A DNA stretch of 64,000 bases from Spisula solida (Eukaryota > Mollusca > Bivalvia > Venerida > Mactridae): positions 315,001-379,000 of the forward strand of contig OX365953.1 in the NCBI GenBank assembly GCA_947247005.1, in the 5' to 3' direction. The notes below the pieces were generated by a model. That model was not told the DNA's origin. It saw only the letters and a list, made by a program, of their open reading frames with translations, and searched no databases. Below, piece by piece: positions 1 through 11,189 of the stretch; position 1 is the first letter of the stretch; every line of letters begins with the position of its first letter. The position numbers were made by a program, and so were the translations under genes.

Positions 1-74
1 AAATGATAATGTATGCAGAAATGACAATGTATGCAGAAATGACAGTGTATGCAGAAATGATAATGTATGCAGAG
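1..74. repeat. 18-bp tandem repeat (4 copies)
   Basis: Four tandem copies of an 18-bp unit (ATGAYARTGTATGCAGAA-like) start at the window edge, so the array may continue upstream. It lies in a METTL16 intron. Confidence 0.9.
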
Positions 75-295
75 GTTACATTGTTATGAATGAACTTATA
101 CTTTATAATAGTCCCTGAAACTTGAAGAATGTTTCGTATCATTTTACTGTCAAACTTGTATTAAAGACCAACTGCTAACAATGACATGACCTGTCTGCAA
201 AGGTCACCAATTTTATCTCCCATCCGACAATTTTTAATGATAATTTAACCTGTTAAGAGATACCATCTTTCATGCTCTTGTCGTTCCCATGGTTT

Positions 296-571
296 GTTAT
301 GCCCCCAATCTTTGATGAGGGGGTATATTGCTTTGCACATGTCAGTCAGTCTGTTGGTGGGTCGGTAGACCAAAAATAATGATTTCTGTTTAATAACTCA
401 AGGACACTTTGCCCTATGATCCTCCAACATTGCGGTTGGTCTACAACATTAGATGACCCCAATTGATTTTGAGTTCAGTAGGTCAAAGGTCAATGTTTTT
501 CTGACCTTTTCCATTTCTGACTATTGGGCTGCAAAGGGGGCATACATGTTTTACAAACATCTCTTGTCCTG
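296..571. repeat. Interspersed repeat, TATGCCCCC/GGGGGCATA type
   Basis: Runs from TATGCCCCCAATC to GGGGGCATACATG and the trailing ACAAACATCTCTTGT. Related copies with 'gtcagtctgttggt...tagaccaaa' and 'aggtcaaaggt' occur near 3320-3500 and 55300-55492. Looks like a SINE- or MITE-like mollusc repeat in the METTL16 intron before exon 606-695. Confidence 0.7.
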
Positions 572-605
572 TATTTCAATCTGTCTTGTTGTACTATATT
601 TATAG

Positions 606-3600
606 ATTACCAAGTATTCGACGACGGAATTCTGTCAGGGTCGGACCATGAGATGGGGTCTAGCATGGACATTTGATGATAACATACAGTTCCCTGTAAG
701 TCTCAGTTCAATGTTATGTGTTTTTGTTTTAAGTTGATACTGGTAGTTTCAGGCTTTTGTCTGATTGCTGGTTTTTGAGTCTTTGTATTAAAAGTGGAAT
801 TTCTGTCTTTGAAACCTGGATTTTCAGGCTTGAGAATGATTGCTAATTCCCAGGCCTGTAATTTATTTTCAATTTAATTGAGAAACAAGCTTTTACACTT
901 GCTATTAATCACTCCCGACACCTCATTCCTGATGGAATTCATCTCTGCAAGGGGTATGAGAGAGAAGCCAGCTTTTCCTTTTATGCTTAGTGTAAAGAGT
1001 TCTAGGTATATTATGTTTCCAAATATTTCCATCTTTGGTATGTCACAGCCATGGAGCAATGAACAAAAGCTGATATGAATATGTTGTATAAATGAATTAA
1101 ATGTGAATACATTGAATACGGGTATGGGCCTCATATTAGATACATACAACTTTGACGATACTACAAAATATACCGTTATAATGGTCACATGACCATGGTA
1201 TTGGCTATTGTAAGTATTGGGTGATCTGGACTGTTAAATTGCTGTAAGATGCAAATATCATATAACTATGGAACTTAATTAAATTACGAACGAAACATTT
1301 TTTTACATATCATTAATACAACTGAGATTTTTGTGTAAAGTTGGTATATGTTTATCATTTACTTGTGCAAGATTTGATGCCTGTAGGTACATTAGATACT
1401 GAGTAATCTTCATTTTATACGATTTGTTTTACAATAAACGGCCTATATATACATATCAGGTTCCGCGAAAACTGTCAGTCCTTCAGTTCTGACTGACAAA
1501 TTTTTATTCAGACTGGCAAAAAATCCTATATTTTTCTATTAAACAAAGTGGAACATTTTCTCCTTTTACTAATTTGGACTGACAAGTTTAAAACTTTTCG
1601 CGGAGTCTGACATGTATGTATTTTATGTTACATACAGAAATCATTATTTCGGGAGAAGAAGAATGAGAAGCCTCCATTATGTTTGGAACTTTCTCGTAGT
1701 TCAGCATCTGTTGTGGGTGACTATACAGTACAAGCATATACCTGGTATCTATGGAAACACTTGGAAGAATTAAAGGTAAATATTGAACTGCTAACAATCT
1801 TTGGAGGCAGTGATTTTTCTTGAACAAAATGAAACAGCCTGTGTCCTTAAAATGGGGAAATTTTACCCCACAATACACGAAATTGGGATAAAAAATATTA
1901 TTTTGGTTAAAATTGTTCAGATTTTGCTTATTTTTATGCCCCCCTATCGATAGATGGGGAGGCATATAGTGATTCACCTGTCCGTCCGTTCGTCCGTCCT
2001 GGTTAACCCAAATTGACCGTTTCTTCTAGTATTAATATGGCTTGCTACAAAGCTTTCATACTTGCATGGATGTTGTGTATGAACACTCTCCACACGCCAG
2101 TATCACCTAACCCCATTTTGACCTTCACCTTGACCTAATTTTGGACTTAGACTTTATGGACAAGGCTTCCACAGGGGGCATAAACGTTTATTGAACGCAG
2201 TCTTGTTTGCTGATAATACTCGAGTCATATGTAGCAATCACTTTTGCAAGTTTGAAAATCTATTGTTTTGACTTTAAAACAGCCATACCGTTAGTTGTCT
2301 TTAAACCAGTGAGAACAAAAGGGGGAAATTATGCATTTTTTGGGGGGAAAATGGAGGTTATTTTGCTAGGGGAAAGTGCATGTATTCGGTCCTAAAAATT
2401 GATTGCCCCAAAAAATCACTGGGAGGCCTGTGTTTAACTTCAGATAACCATTGAAATTTGTTTCTATGCCCCTTGGTCTACTGTTACGAGAGGTATATGG
2501 TGATTGTCCATCTGTTCATTTGTCCGTCCCATTGAAACCTAACCAAAACTTTCAAGTTTTTGTTACTTGCGTATTTGTAAAATCCATCAAGGCAATTGCT
2601 TTCAAACTTGGCATACTTGTTTACCATCATAGACACCTAATATTGTCAACGTCATGTAACACTATCTAATATTTCAACAGAATAATGGCCCCTGATTGAC
2701 TTAGCTTGTCATTATGGACAAAGCTTACACTGCGGCATATTTATTATATGACAAGCCTTCCATCCTGGTGTAAGCGCTTATTGAACGCAGTCTTGTTTAA
2801 AACCACTGCCACTGGTTTGAATATTTAAATAATATTTTAATTTTAACACCAATGTTTAGTTTACCTGGTATAAAAACACTTAAGTAAGCTCTATGTATAC
2901 ACCTGAAGCGACGTGTAAGTAAGCTCTATGTATACACCTGAAGCGACGTGTAAGTAAGCTCTATGTATACACCTGAAGCGACGTGTAAGTAAGCTCTATG
3001 TATACACCTGAAGTGACGTGTAAGTAAGCTCTATGTATACACCTGAAGCGACGTGTAAGTAAGCTCTATGTATACACCTGAAGTGACGTGTAAGTAAGCT
3101 CTATGTATACACCTGAAGTGACGTGTAAGTAAGCTCTATGTATACACCTGAAGTGACGTGTAAGTAAGCTCTATGTATACACCTGAAGCGACGTGTAAGT
3201 AAGCTCTATGTATACACCTGAAGTGAGGTGTTATACTCTGATACAACAACAATGACATTTTCTGCAGATTGACCAGTACATAGTTTTCTAATCTGGGAAA
3301 CAAATGTATGTCTCTCTGTAAAATATTCTATTCCAATTTCTGTATGTCTGTCAGTAGACCAAAATACATGCCGATCAACAACGAATGAACAATTTGGCCT
3401 GGTAGGTCTAAGGTCAAGGTTACTGTGACCTTGAACACTAATGACTCTTTGGTTGCCATGGTAACATACATGTTTTAAATCCCCAAACATCTCTTGTTTC
3501 AGGTTTATTTTCATATCAAACACAGTGGGAAGTTCTATACATGTTTCTATATGAAGTGTACAGAGAACACATGGTCACATCAAAGACGAAGGAAACGCCA

Positions 3601-4288
3601 ACAAAAGAGAAAATCGTCCGAGTCTGGCTGTACTGAACAAATACCCGACAAGACTGTAGCAATATCTGATAAGACCATACCAATTCTTGACAATGAACCT
3701 ACGCAAATAACTAATTGTTTGAATACTGATACTGGTTCAAAAGACATGGATATTACTTCCGAGACCTCTAATAATGGAAAGGGTGAAATTGGTGAGAAAA
3801 GAAAAAGAGATACTGATGTTATTGACACTGAATGTTGCAACAAAAAGTTAAAAACTGAAAATGATGAAACTGAATCAGGCCCTGAAAAGGCTGACAATAA
3901 AACTGACAAATCTGAAGTACAGCAAGTAGCACCTGGTGTGGACACTGAGAGCACGGTACATGAAAATAAATCTGAGACAACAACCAATGATATTGACAAG
4001 TCTAATGTGTTGAATAGGAAAGAAATAATTGAACAATTCTGGAAGGAACAAGAGGCGAATACTGGTGAGTCTGCTGGTAAGAAGAAAGTTGAGAAATCAT
4101 TTTACGAGTGTTTGGAACCCTTTAAAGAAGCTGAGGAGTGTTTGTTGCTATGTAGAGTTGTATTACGGAAAGAAGAAGGAGTTATATCACTTGCAATGAC
4201 TCATATCGCTGGTAAAAAGGAAGCTATGCATCAAATTATGCAGTATTTCAAAAACAAATTCGCTGAACAAAAGAAAAACAGTACTTGA
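606..4288 (+). CDS. METTL16: METTL16 (RNA N6-adenosine methyltransferase 16), last three coding exons
   Basis: Three exons join in phase 0: 606-695, 1638-1775 and 3503-4288 (TGA at 4286), each with AG/GT borders. The first encodes TEFCQGRTMRWGLAW, almost identical to the conserved end of the METTL16 methyltransferase fold. The second matches the segment after it (KKNEKPPL... TWYLWKHLEELK). The third begins VYFHIKHSGKFY, has a basic RRRKRQQKRK stretch, a long acidic and Ser/Thr-rich linker with a KRKR cluster, and ends in a folded module (SFYECLEPFKEAEECL...IMQYFKNKF) resembling the vertebrate-conserved C-terminal region that binds U6 snRNA and MAT2A hairpins. METTL16 is known to methylate A43 of U6 and MAT2A 3'UTR hairpins and to control SAM levels. 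The catalytic N-terminal exons lie upstream of the window. The first AATAAA after the stop is at 4637, inside a repeat, so the 3' end is uncertain. The long linker is the least conserved part. Confidence 0.93.
1462..1604. repeat. Small MITE-like inverted repeat
   Basis: The ends read TCCGCGAAAA...TTTTCGCGGA, and a second inner pair (CTGTCAGTCC / GGACTGACAAG) folds onto itself. About 143 bp with no coding content, inserted just upstream of METTL16 exon 1638-1775. Confidence 0.7.
1935..2208. repeat. Interspersed repeat, 'gggggcata...cgcagtcttg' family
   Basis: Begins TATGCCCCCCTATCGATAG, carries a CCGTCCGTTCGTCCGTCC block, and ends GGGGGCATAAACGTTTATTGA then cgcagtcttg. The same sequence in reverse appears at 25249-25850 and 25908-26208. 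The palindromic TATCGATA core and the TATGCCCCC/GGGGGCATA ends suggest a non-autonomous DNA element. Confidence 0.75.
2465..2798. repeat. Diverged copy of the 'cgcagtcttg' repeat family
   Basis: Starts TATGCCCCTTGG, keeps a degraded 'tccatctgttcatttgtccgtccc' block, and ends 'cttattgaacgcagtcttgttt' as in the neighbouring copy at 1935-2208. Confidence 0.6.
2881..3230. repeat. 35-bp tandem repeat (10 copies)
   Basis: Ten nearly identical 35-bp units, each containing GTAAGTAAGCTCTATGTATA and CACCTGAAGYGACGT. Units differ mainly at one C/T site (gcgacg versus gtgacg). Lies in the last METTL16 intron. Each unit carries a consensus-like 5' splice donor (GTAAGTAAG). Confidence 0.95.
3300..3502. 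repeat. Repeat remnant abutting the last METTL16 acceptor
   Basis: Shares 'tctgtcagtagaccaaaa', 'aaggtcaaggt' and 'catacatgtttt...caaacatctcttgt' with 296-571. Its conserved tail runs directly into the TTTCAG acceptor at 3497-3502, so the pyrimidine tract seems to come from the repeat. Confidence 0.6.
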
Positions 4289-4433
4289 GTGCTCATCAGA
4301 TCATTCAGAATAACTTCTAAGTTACCTCCCCTATTATGTTGGCCTATTTTGAAGGCCTTAAAAAAGTCATAATATACATGGTGTTTAAAAAGTTTGTTCC
4401 CAAAATGTAAATTCATATAAAATTTTATTTGGG

Positions 4434-5369
4434 TTACTGTATAAGTGGTGAAGTTCGCGTCGTGGAAATCTTCGCGTTTTTCGCGAATGGCACATTTTCG
4501 CGAAGTTTTCCGCCCGCGTAAATATCTGCCATCATAAAACGGTGTTTATGTACGATCAACTATGATTTCACCACTTACGATGCTTGTTCGTATTATACAA
4601 ACCAATATAGGAAATGTTAATGGAGTGTGATATGAAAATAAAGAAAACATAGCTGTAAAAATGACGAATACTTTAGAAAATTACAGTGAAATAAATATTG
4701 TATTGACATTTCAACCGTCACGACTATTTTACATAAGCACACGGGCGAGTCACCGGTGTAAACATACTTTATTATGATTGATTAATTCAGTCCTATTTAT
4801 CTCCCTTCGTTAACACTGCACGAATGCATTTCGGATTACATCGAGTTTCTGGCATGCTTTCATTAGCGATCTGCCTTGAAACATCAAATATGCCAAACGC
4901 TGGTTGATCACACATGCACAAACGACGGGTGAAAGACGTGTGTATACACACGAGTCTACATTGATCTATGGCAGTTTATCATAAACTGAAAGGGGGCCTA
5001 TTGTTCTAGGTTTGAACAATTATTATATACAATGAAAAAACCAACACAAAACAAAGACGTGACAAGTTTTTTACGATTTATTCAGTTATATTCAGTCAAT
5101 ATCAATGAGTAACAGTAACATAAAGATTATCTCTTGTGAGCGTATCTGAACACATATCATGTTAAATACACACAATATGCATAAAATACGAGCTTAAACC
5201 AAAACTAATTCCCTCGTTAATGAAGGTAATTTATTATTAAAGGACAATCTGTCCGGTACGGTAATACCGGGAAATAGCATTTCTTAGCGAAGATTTATGT
5301 ACGCGAAATGCCTGGAATGATGGATTCGCGAACTTTTCGACACGCGAAAATAACCACCTATACAGTATT
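4434..5369. mobile_element. MITE-like element with cGCG-rich inverted ends
   Basis: Left end TACTGTATAAGTGGTGAAG followed by TTCGCG blocks; right end CGCGAAAATAACCACCTATACAGTA. The ends are imperfect inverted repeats of about 25 bp. The 0.9-kb interior shows no coding frame. Several TTCGCG/CGCGAA motifs sit in the subterminal parts. Confidence 0.65.
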
Positions 5370-5485
5370 TAAGCAGTGTACTTGTCATGAGCTGTCAGCC
5401 ATTTTTGAAGGCACATTTGTTCAGCATTAAAAGAAAAGTCATAATATACAGGGTGAGGAAATCAAAATGATTTTGCAGTTAAACG

Positions 5486-5693
5486 ACTGTAAACCAAGAA
5501 ATTATTTCGCGCGATTAATTTCGCAGAGTTCGTGAGTGGTAGAATTTTGTGAATTTCAGTCATCGCGTAAGTGCTAAAGACATTATTATGGACATTGCGG
5601 GAAACTTAAAAACGCAAACATTTGTAGTCCAAATATGCAGACGATCATCAAAACGCGAAAGTTAGTATTCGCAAAAGTAAATTGGTTTACAGT
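5486..5693. mobile_element. ~208-bp MITE-like element
   Basis: Terminal inverted repeats ACTGTAAACCAAGAAATTA and TAAATTGGTTTACAGT; inner cgcg motifs as in the previous element. No coding content. Confidence 0.65.
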
Positions 5694-5888
5694 AGTTGTG
5701 TGGAGAAAGTTACCAACCAAACAGAAAATTAGCAAAGAATTACTTGCCAGGGTCTTTGGCTAAACTCGATGACTGCTAAAGTATCTCTAGATAGCCAATG
5801 AAAACATGTTTTACAAGTTATTGACCAATCAACGTAGTGTCACTATGCACACTATTCTGAACTCATATTACTACAACAGTATGTTTTT

Positions 5889-6905
5889 AGCTCACCTGCC
5901 ACAAAGTGGCAAGGTGAGCTTTTGTGATTGTTTTTTGTCCGTCCGTCTGTTAGACAATTCACGGTTAACACTCTAGCACTTTCAATTTTGGTCAGTAGTT
6001 GTATCTCAATGAAATCTAGGTCAAGTTCGAAATTGGGTCATTTGGGGTCAAAAGGTCAAATAATAGCAAAACCTTGTTAACACTCTGGAGGTCACATTCT
6101 AGCTTTGATCTTGACCAAACTTGGTCAGTAGTTGTATCTCAATGAAATCTTGGTCAAGTTTGAAGTGGGGTCAAAAACTAGGTCAAAAGGTCAAATAATA
6201 GGATAACCTTGTTAACACTCTTGCAGCCACATTTTTAATCTTCGTGAAACTTGGTCAAAATGTCCATCTTGATGGCCTTAAGGTCAAGTTCGAAGTTGGT
6301 TTATGTGGGGTCAAAAACTAGGTCAAAAGGTCAAATGATAGGAAAACCTTGTTAACACTCTGGTGGCCACATTTTTGCTTTAATCTTCATGAAGTTTTGT
6401 CAAAATGTTTATATTTGTGACCCAAAGGTCAAGTTCCAAGTTGTTTCATGTGGGGTCAAAAACTAGGTCATAAGGTCAAATAATAGGAAAACCTTGTTAA
6501 CACTTTGGAGGCCACATATCTGCTTTGATCTTCACCAAACTTGGTCAGTAGTTCTATCTTAATAAAATATAGGCCATGTTCAAAGTTGGGTCATGTGGGG
6601 TCAAAAACTAGGTCAAAAGGTCAAATAATAGAAAAACCTTATTAACACTCTTGAGGCCATATTTTTGCTTTAATCTTGATCAACTTTGGTCAAAATGTCT
6701 ATCTTGATGACCTTATGGTCACGTTTGAAGTTGGGTCCTGTGGGTAAAAAATAGGTCAATATGTCAAATAATAGCAAAACCTTTTTAACACTCTGGAGGT
6801 CTCAGTTTTGCTTTAACCTTCATCAAGTTTAGTCAATATGTTTATCTTGATGACCTTTAGGCCAAGTTCAAAGTTTGGCCATGGTTAGCAGGTGAGGCCC
6901 AACTT
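5889..6905. repeat. AGCTCACC-type interspersed element with internal tandem units
   Basis: Opens with a near-perfect hairpin (CTCACCTGCCAC-AAA-GTGGCAAGGTGAG), then 'gtccgtccgtctgtta'. The body is about seven diverged ~120-bp units built on 'ggtcaaaaactaggtcaaaaggtcaaataatag' and 'aaccttgttaacactctggaggcc'. No open frame. I cannot assign a superfamily. Confidence 0.75.
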
Positions 6906-7328
6906 AAAATATTCTTAGTTTCCCCATCCCGACCCTAGCAGATTTAGAATGGGTAGGTAGGTAGGGTAAATATTTTTTTTTTGGAATTGTTTCAGTATGA
7001 TAGTTAATAGTCTAGACATACAAAGAATGAAATGTAGAATTAACTCTAAGGTGAAAACCAACTAAAATTTAATGGTGAGAAAGAAGCCAGCAAACAAAAA
7101 ATACAATTTTCACTTCCAATTTTTAATAAAATAAATATTATTTCAATTTGGGCAATAAAATATTTTGGGTAGGGCGCTTTTTAATCGGGAAGGTAGGGGA
7201 TGGGGAAACAAACAATATTTTATTTTAGGCCTGAGCGACCCAGGATCTATGATCCTCTTGTTGTTTATGTTACATGATATAAAATGATCAATAAATTTTT
7301 AAAACTGAATTTGTTATTAATTCAGTAA

Positions 7329-8809
7329 ATCTATCACAAAGTGTTATAATGAGTTCACCTATCACAAAGTGTTATAATGAGTTCACCTATCATAAAGTGT
7401 TAAAATGAGTTCACCTATCACAAAGTGTTACAATGAGTTCACCTGTCACAGTGTTATAATAAGTTCACCTATCACAAAGTGTTATAATGAGTTCACCTAT
7501 CACAAAGTGTTACAATGAGTTCACCTATCACAAAGTGTTACAATGAGTTCACCTATCACAAATTGTTATAATGAGTTCACCTATCACAAAGTGTTACAAT
7601 GAGTTCACCTGTCACAGTGTTATAATAAGTTCACCTATCACAAAGTGTTATAATGAGTTCACCTATCACAAAGTGTTATAATGAGTTCACCTATCACAAA
7701 GTGTTACAATGAGTTCACCTATCACAAAGTGTTACAATGAGTTCACCTATCACAAATTGTTATAATGAGTTCACCTATCACAAAGTGTTACAATGAGTTC
7801 ACCTGTCACAGTGTTATAATAAGTTCACCTATCACAAAGTGTTATAATGAGTTCACCTATCACAAAGTGTTACAATGAGTTCACCTATCACAAAGTGTTA
7901 CAATGAGTTCACCTATCACAAAGTGTTACAATGAGTTCACCTATCACAAATTGTTATAATGAGTTCACCTATCACAAAGTGTTTCAATAAGTTCACCTAT
8001 CACAAAGTGTTACAATGAGTTCACCTATCACAAATTGTTATAATGAGTTCACCTATCACAAAGTGTTACAATGAGTTCACCTGTCACAGTGTTATAATAA
8101 GTTCACCTATCACAAAGTGTTACAATGAGTTCACCTATCACAAAGTGTTATAATAAGTTCACCTATCACAAAGTGTTTCAATAAGTTCACCTATCACAAA
8201 GTGTTTCAATAAGTTCACCTATCACAAAGTGTTACAATGAGTTCACCTATCACAAAGTGTTACAATGAGTTCACCTGTCACAGTGTTATAATAAGTTCAC
8301 CTATCACAAAGTGTTATAATGAGTTCACCTATCACAAAGTGTTACAATGAGTTCACCTATCACAAAGTGTTAACAATGAGTTCACCTATCACAAAGTGTT
8401 ACAATGAGTTCACCTATCACAAAGTGTTACAATGAGTTCACCTATCACAAAGTGTTACAATGAGTTCACCTTTCACAAAGTGTTACAATGAGTTCACCTA
8501 TCACAAAGTGTTACAATGAGTTCACCTATCACAAAGTGTTACAATGAGTTTACCTATCACAAAGTGTTACAATGAGTTCACCTGTCACAGTGTTATAATA
8601 AGTTCACCTATCACAAAGTGTTATAATGAGTTCACCTATCACAAAGTGTTACAATGAGTTCACCTATCACAAAGTGTTACAATGAGTTCACCTATCACAA
8701 AGTGTTACAATGAGTTCACCTATCACAAAGTGTTATAATGAGTTCACCTATCACAAAGTGTTATAATGAGTTCACCTATCACAAAGTGTTACAATGAGTT
8801 CACCTATCA
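7329..8809. repeat. 28-bp satellite (about 53 copies)
   Basis: Unit TTCACCTATCACAAAGTG + TTACAATGAG (28 bp). Variants differ at acaat/ataat, and a shorter CTGTCACAGTG form recurs near 7449, 7609, 7809, 8089, 8279 and 8589, giving a loose higher-order structure. The unit aligns base for base (20 of 28 identical) with the terminal hairpin of the element at 5889. Confidence 0.95.
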
Positions 8810-9300
8810 TAATCTGTATGTCATGTAAAAACAAAGATTTAAAAGAAATGTATCTGTAATTATTGAAAACTTGTCAAGAAAGAGCTGCTAAAAACTTCTT
8901 TTGAGTAATTATCTGAAAGTGATTAAATGAGACCAATGTATCATAATTGAAACAAAGAATCCACCAGCAGCACCGTGGGCTTACCAATATACAATGTACA
9001 TAAAACCATATGGAATGGTCCCACAACATAAACTACTCTATAGTGTTAGACCTATTAAGTGTGGTTATTCCTATCCAGTCCGATGCCTCTGTAGCTGAAA
9101 TACTGAACGTTTTTGGAGACACTATTAAACCAGCTTTTATAACTTAAAGGACGGTCATAAAGGCACTGATATTATCTTCTATCTTTTCTACTGCTGAACG
9201 CCTCTTTCGATTATTATTGGCATGGTGCACGCCGGATAATTAAAATTAAAGATAACGACTGGAAGCGAAATCCTCCAGCTCAATATGCTTAAAATGTTAA

Positions 9301-10266
9301 GAAGAGGGCCATCTGGCCCTAAAGCGCTCACCTGATGACAAGCAGCAGTTTGCGCAGAATCAGTATTTGTTATGATATGACCTTAATATTTGATGTAGAT
9401 TTTACAAAGACACACTTTGTGGCCAGGTTTTATGAAGATGAGGTCACAAATGTGACCTCTTGATTATAAACAAGATTTTTCTTTGATGTGATCTGGTGAC
9501 CTAGTTTTTAACCCAAGGTGACCCAGTTGCAAACATTACCTAGATTTTTTAGAGACAAACATTGTAACCAAGTTTCATAAAGATTAGGCATAAAGCGTGA
9601 CCATTGGTGTGTTAACAATATTTTTCTTTGATGTGACCTGGTGACCTAGTTTTTGACCCCAGATGACCCAATTACAAACTTAACCTAGATGTTATAGAGA
9701 CAAACATTATGACCAAGTTTCATAAAGATTAGATAAAAAATGTGACCTCTAGAGTGTTAACAAGGTGTTTCTTTAATGTGACCTAGTGACCTAGTTTTTA
9801 ACCCCAAATTGCGAACTTGACCTAGATTTTATAGAGACAAACATTGTGACCAAGTTTTATAAAGATTAAGTGAAAAATGTGACCTCTAGAGTGTTAACAA
9901 GGTTTTTCTTCAATGTGACCTGGTGACCTAGTTTTTGACACCAGATGACCCAGTTGCGAACTTCACCTAGATTTCATAGAGATACACATTGTGGTCAAGT
10001 TGCATTAAGATCATATAAAAATGTGACCTCTAGAGTGTTAACAAGGGTTTTCTTTGATTGAACATAGTGACCTAGTTTTTAACCCCAGATGACCCAGTTA
10101 CGAACTTGGCCTATATTTTTAATATAGACAAACATTGTGACCAAGTTTATAAAAAATAAGTGAATAGAGTTATTTAGAGTGTTAACCGTCCAATTGTTGA
10201 CGACGGACGCCGGTCATAGGGTCATCAAAATAGCTCACCTTGAGCACTTTGTGCTAATGTTAGCAA
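9301..10266. repeat. Second element with AGCTCACC-type ends
   Basis: Begins with a GGGCCATCTGGCCC hairpin and 'aaagcgctcacctg', ends 'gacggacgccggtcat...aatagctcaccttgagc' and GCACTTTGTGC. The body is repeated ~150-bp units with 'gtgacctagtttttgacccc' and 'tctagagtgttaacaagg'. Non-coding. Together with 5889-6905 it brackets the 28-bp satellite. Confidence 0.75.
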
Positions 10267-10308
10267 TAAATAGTGAAAGGTTAAAGATAAGATAAAAACA
10301 ACTGGGTA

Positions 10309-10745
10309 TCACTGATAAACCCTGGCCACTGACTGCTTAAATAATTCAAGGCCAGTCATGGTCGCGATGTGGGAGGGTAACCTATTCCACAGGATTGTGG
10401 TATGGTGGAAGAAGGATAACTTGAAGATGTCCAAATTGGCTTGAAATGGGCGGCGACTATTGGGGACAGGTGCCTTGTTGAGCTGGTGGGGACTTCTAAA
10501 TGGGCCGGGAGAGATGTACATTAAAGATTATTATAAATTTTGTAGAAAGAGAAGAGCTTGGAGGAAAGGCGTCTGTTCTCAAGGAAGCTCGCAAAATCCT
10601 AGTGTATTATGTAAGTCCGATACGCTGGTATATCGGAGTAGTAATTTTTTACCAATCTAATAGCACGTCTTTGTATCATTTCCAGCTTGTTAATGTTGAC
10701 CTGTGTATGTGGTGACCAAACGGGTGATGCATATTCTAGTTGTGG
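10309..10745 (-). pseudogene. 5'-truncated non-LTR retrotransposon remnant (ORF2 C-terminal part)
   Basis: Minus-strand frames give LEYASPVWSPHTQVNINKLE then MIQRRAIRLV, and further down FFHHTTILWNRLPSHIATM, both typical of the post-RT C-terminal part of CR1/L2/Jockey-type LINE ORF2 proteins. The two blocks are in different frames, so the copy is dead. It points opposite to the LINE at 11190. Confidence 0.85.
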
Positions 10746-10811
10746 TCTAACTAAAAGAATGAATCTGAATTAAAACTCCTAGGTGTTGAACTAAACCTGC
10801 AAACTAATGTA

Positions 10812-11117
10812 CAGACACTTGGGGTCTGGACCCCGCCCCCAGCTACGCACATGTATATATTTTTATCATCAATAGTGTATACCCAGTGCATGCACTCATC
10901 ACCAAACATTATTAAACGCATCTGGGACAAATAAAAACATTGTATATGCCTCTCTAGCTTAAATTGCAGTAGAGGAATAACGTAGATTTTTTTTATTAAT
11001 ATCAAATACATCCAACACATGTTTGTGTGATTAGAGAATGGGTCTTGATATTTAATAAATAAAAATATATTTCCAGGCGCGTAGCGAGAGGGGGCGTGGT
11101 CCAGACCCCAAGTGTGA
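10812..11117. mobile_element. hAT-like MITE with target duplication
   Basis: The 306-bp element has inverted ends (CAGACACTTGGGGTCTGGAC and the mirror of GTCCAGACCCCAAGTGTGA) and is flanked by the direct repeat ACTAATGTA (10803-10811, 11118-11126). The 8-9-bp duplication suggests hAT, but no transposase is present. Confidence 0.75.
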
Positions 11118-11189
11118 ACTAATGTAAGAAATTTGATGACTGTAACTCAAACTCTTTACAAGTTAAAAGAAAAAGAATATTTTGGAACG

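Noticed and set aside
7329..8809. CRISPR-like array
   Set aside because: The 28-bp units are contiguous with no spacers and the genome is eukaryotic.
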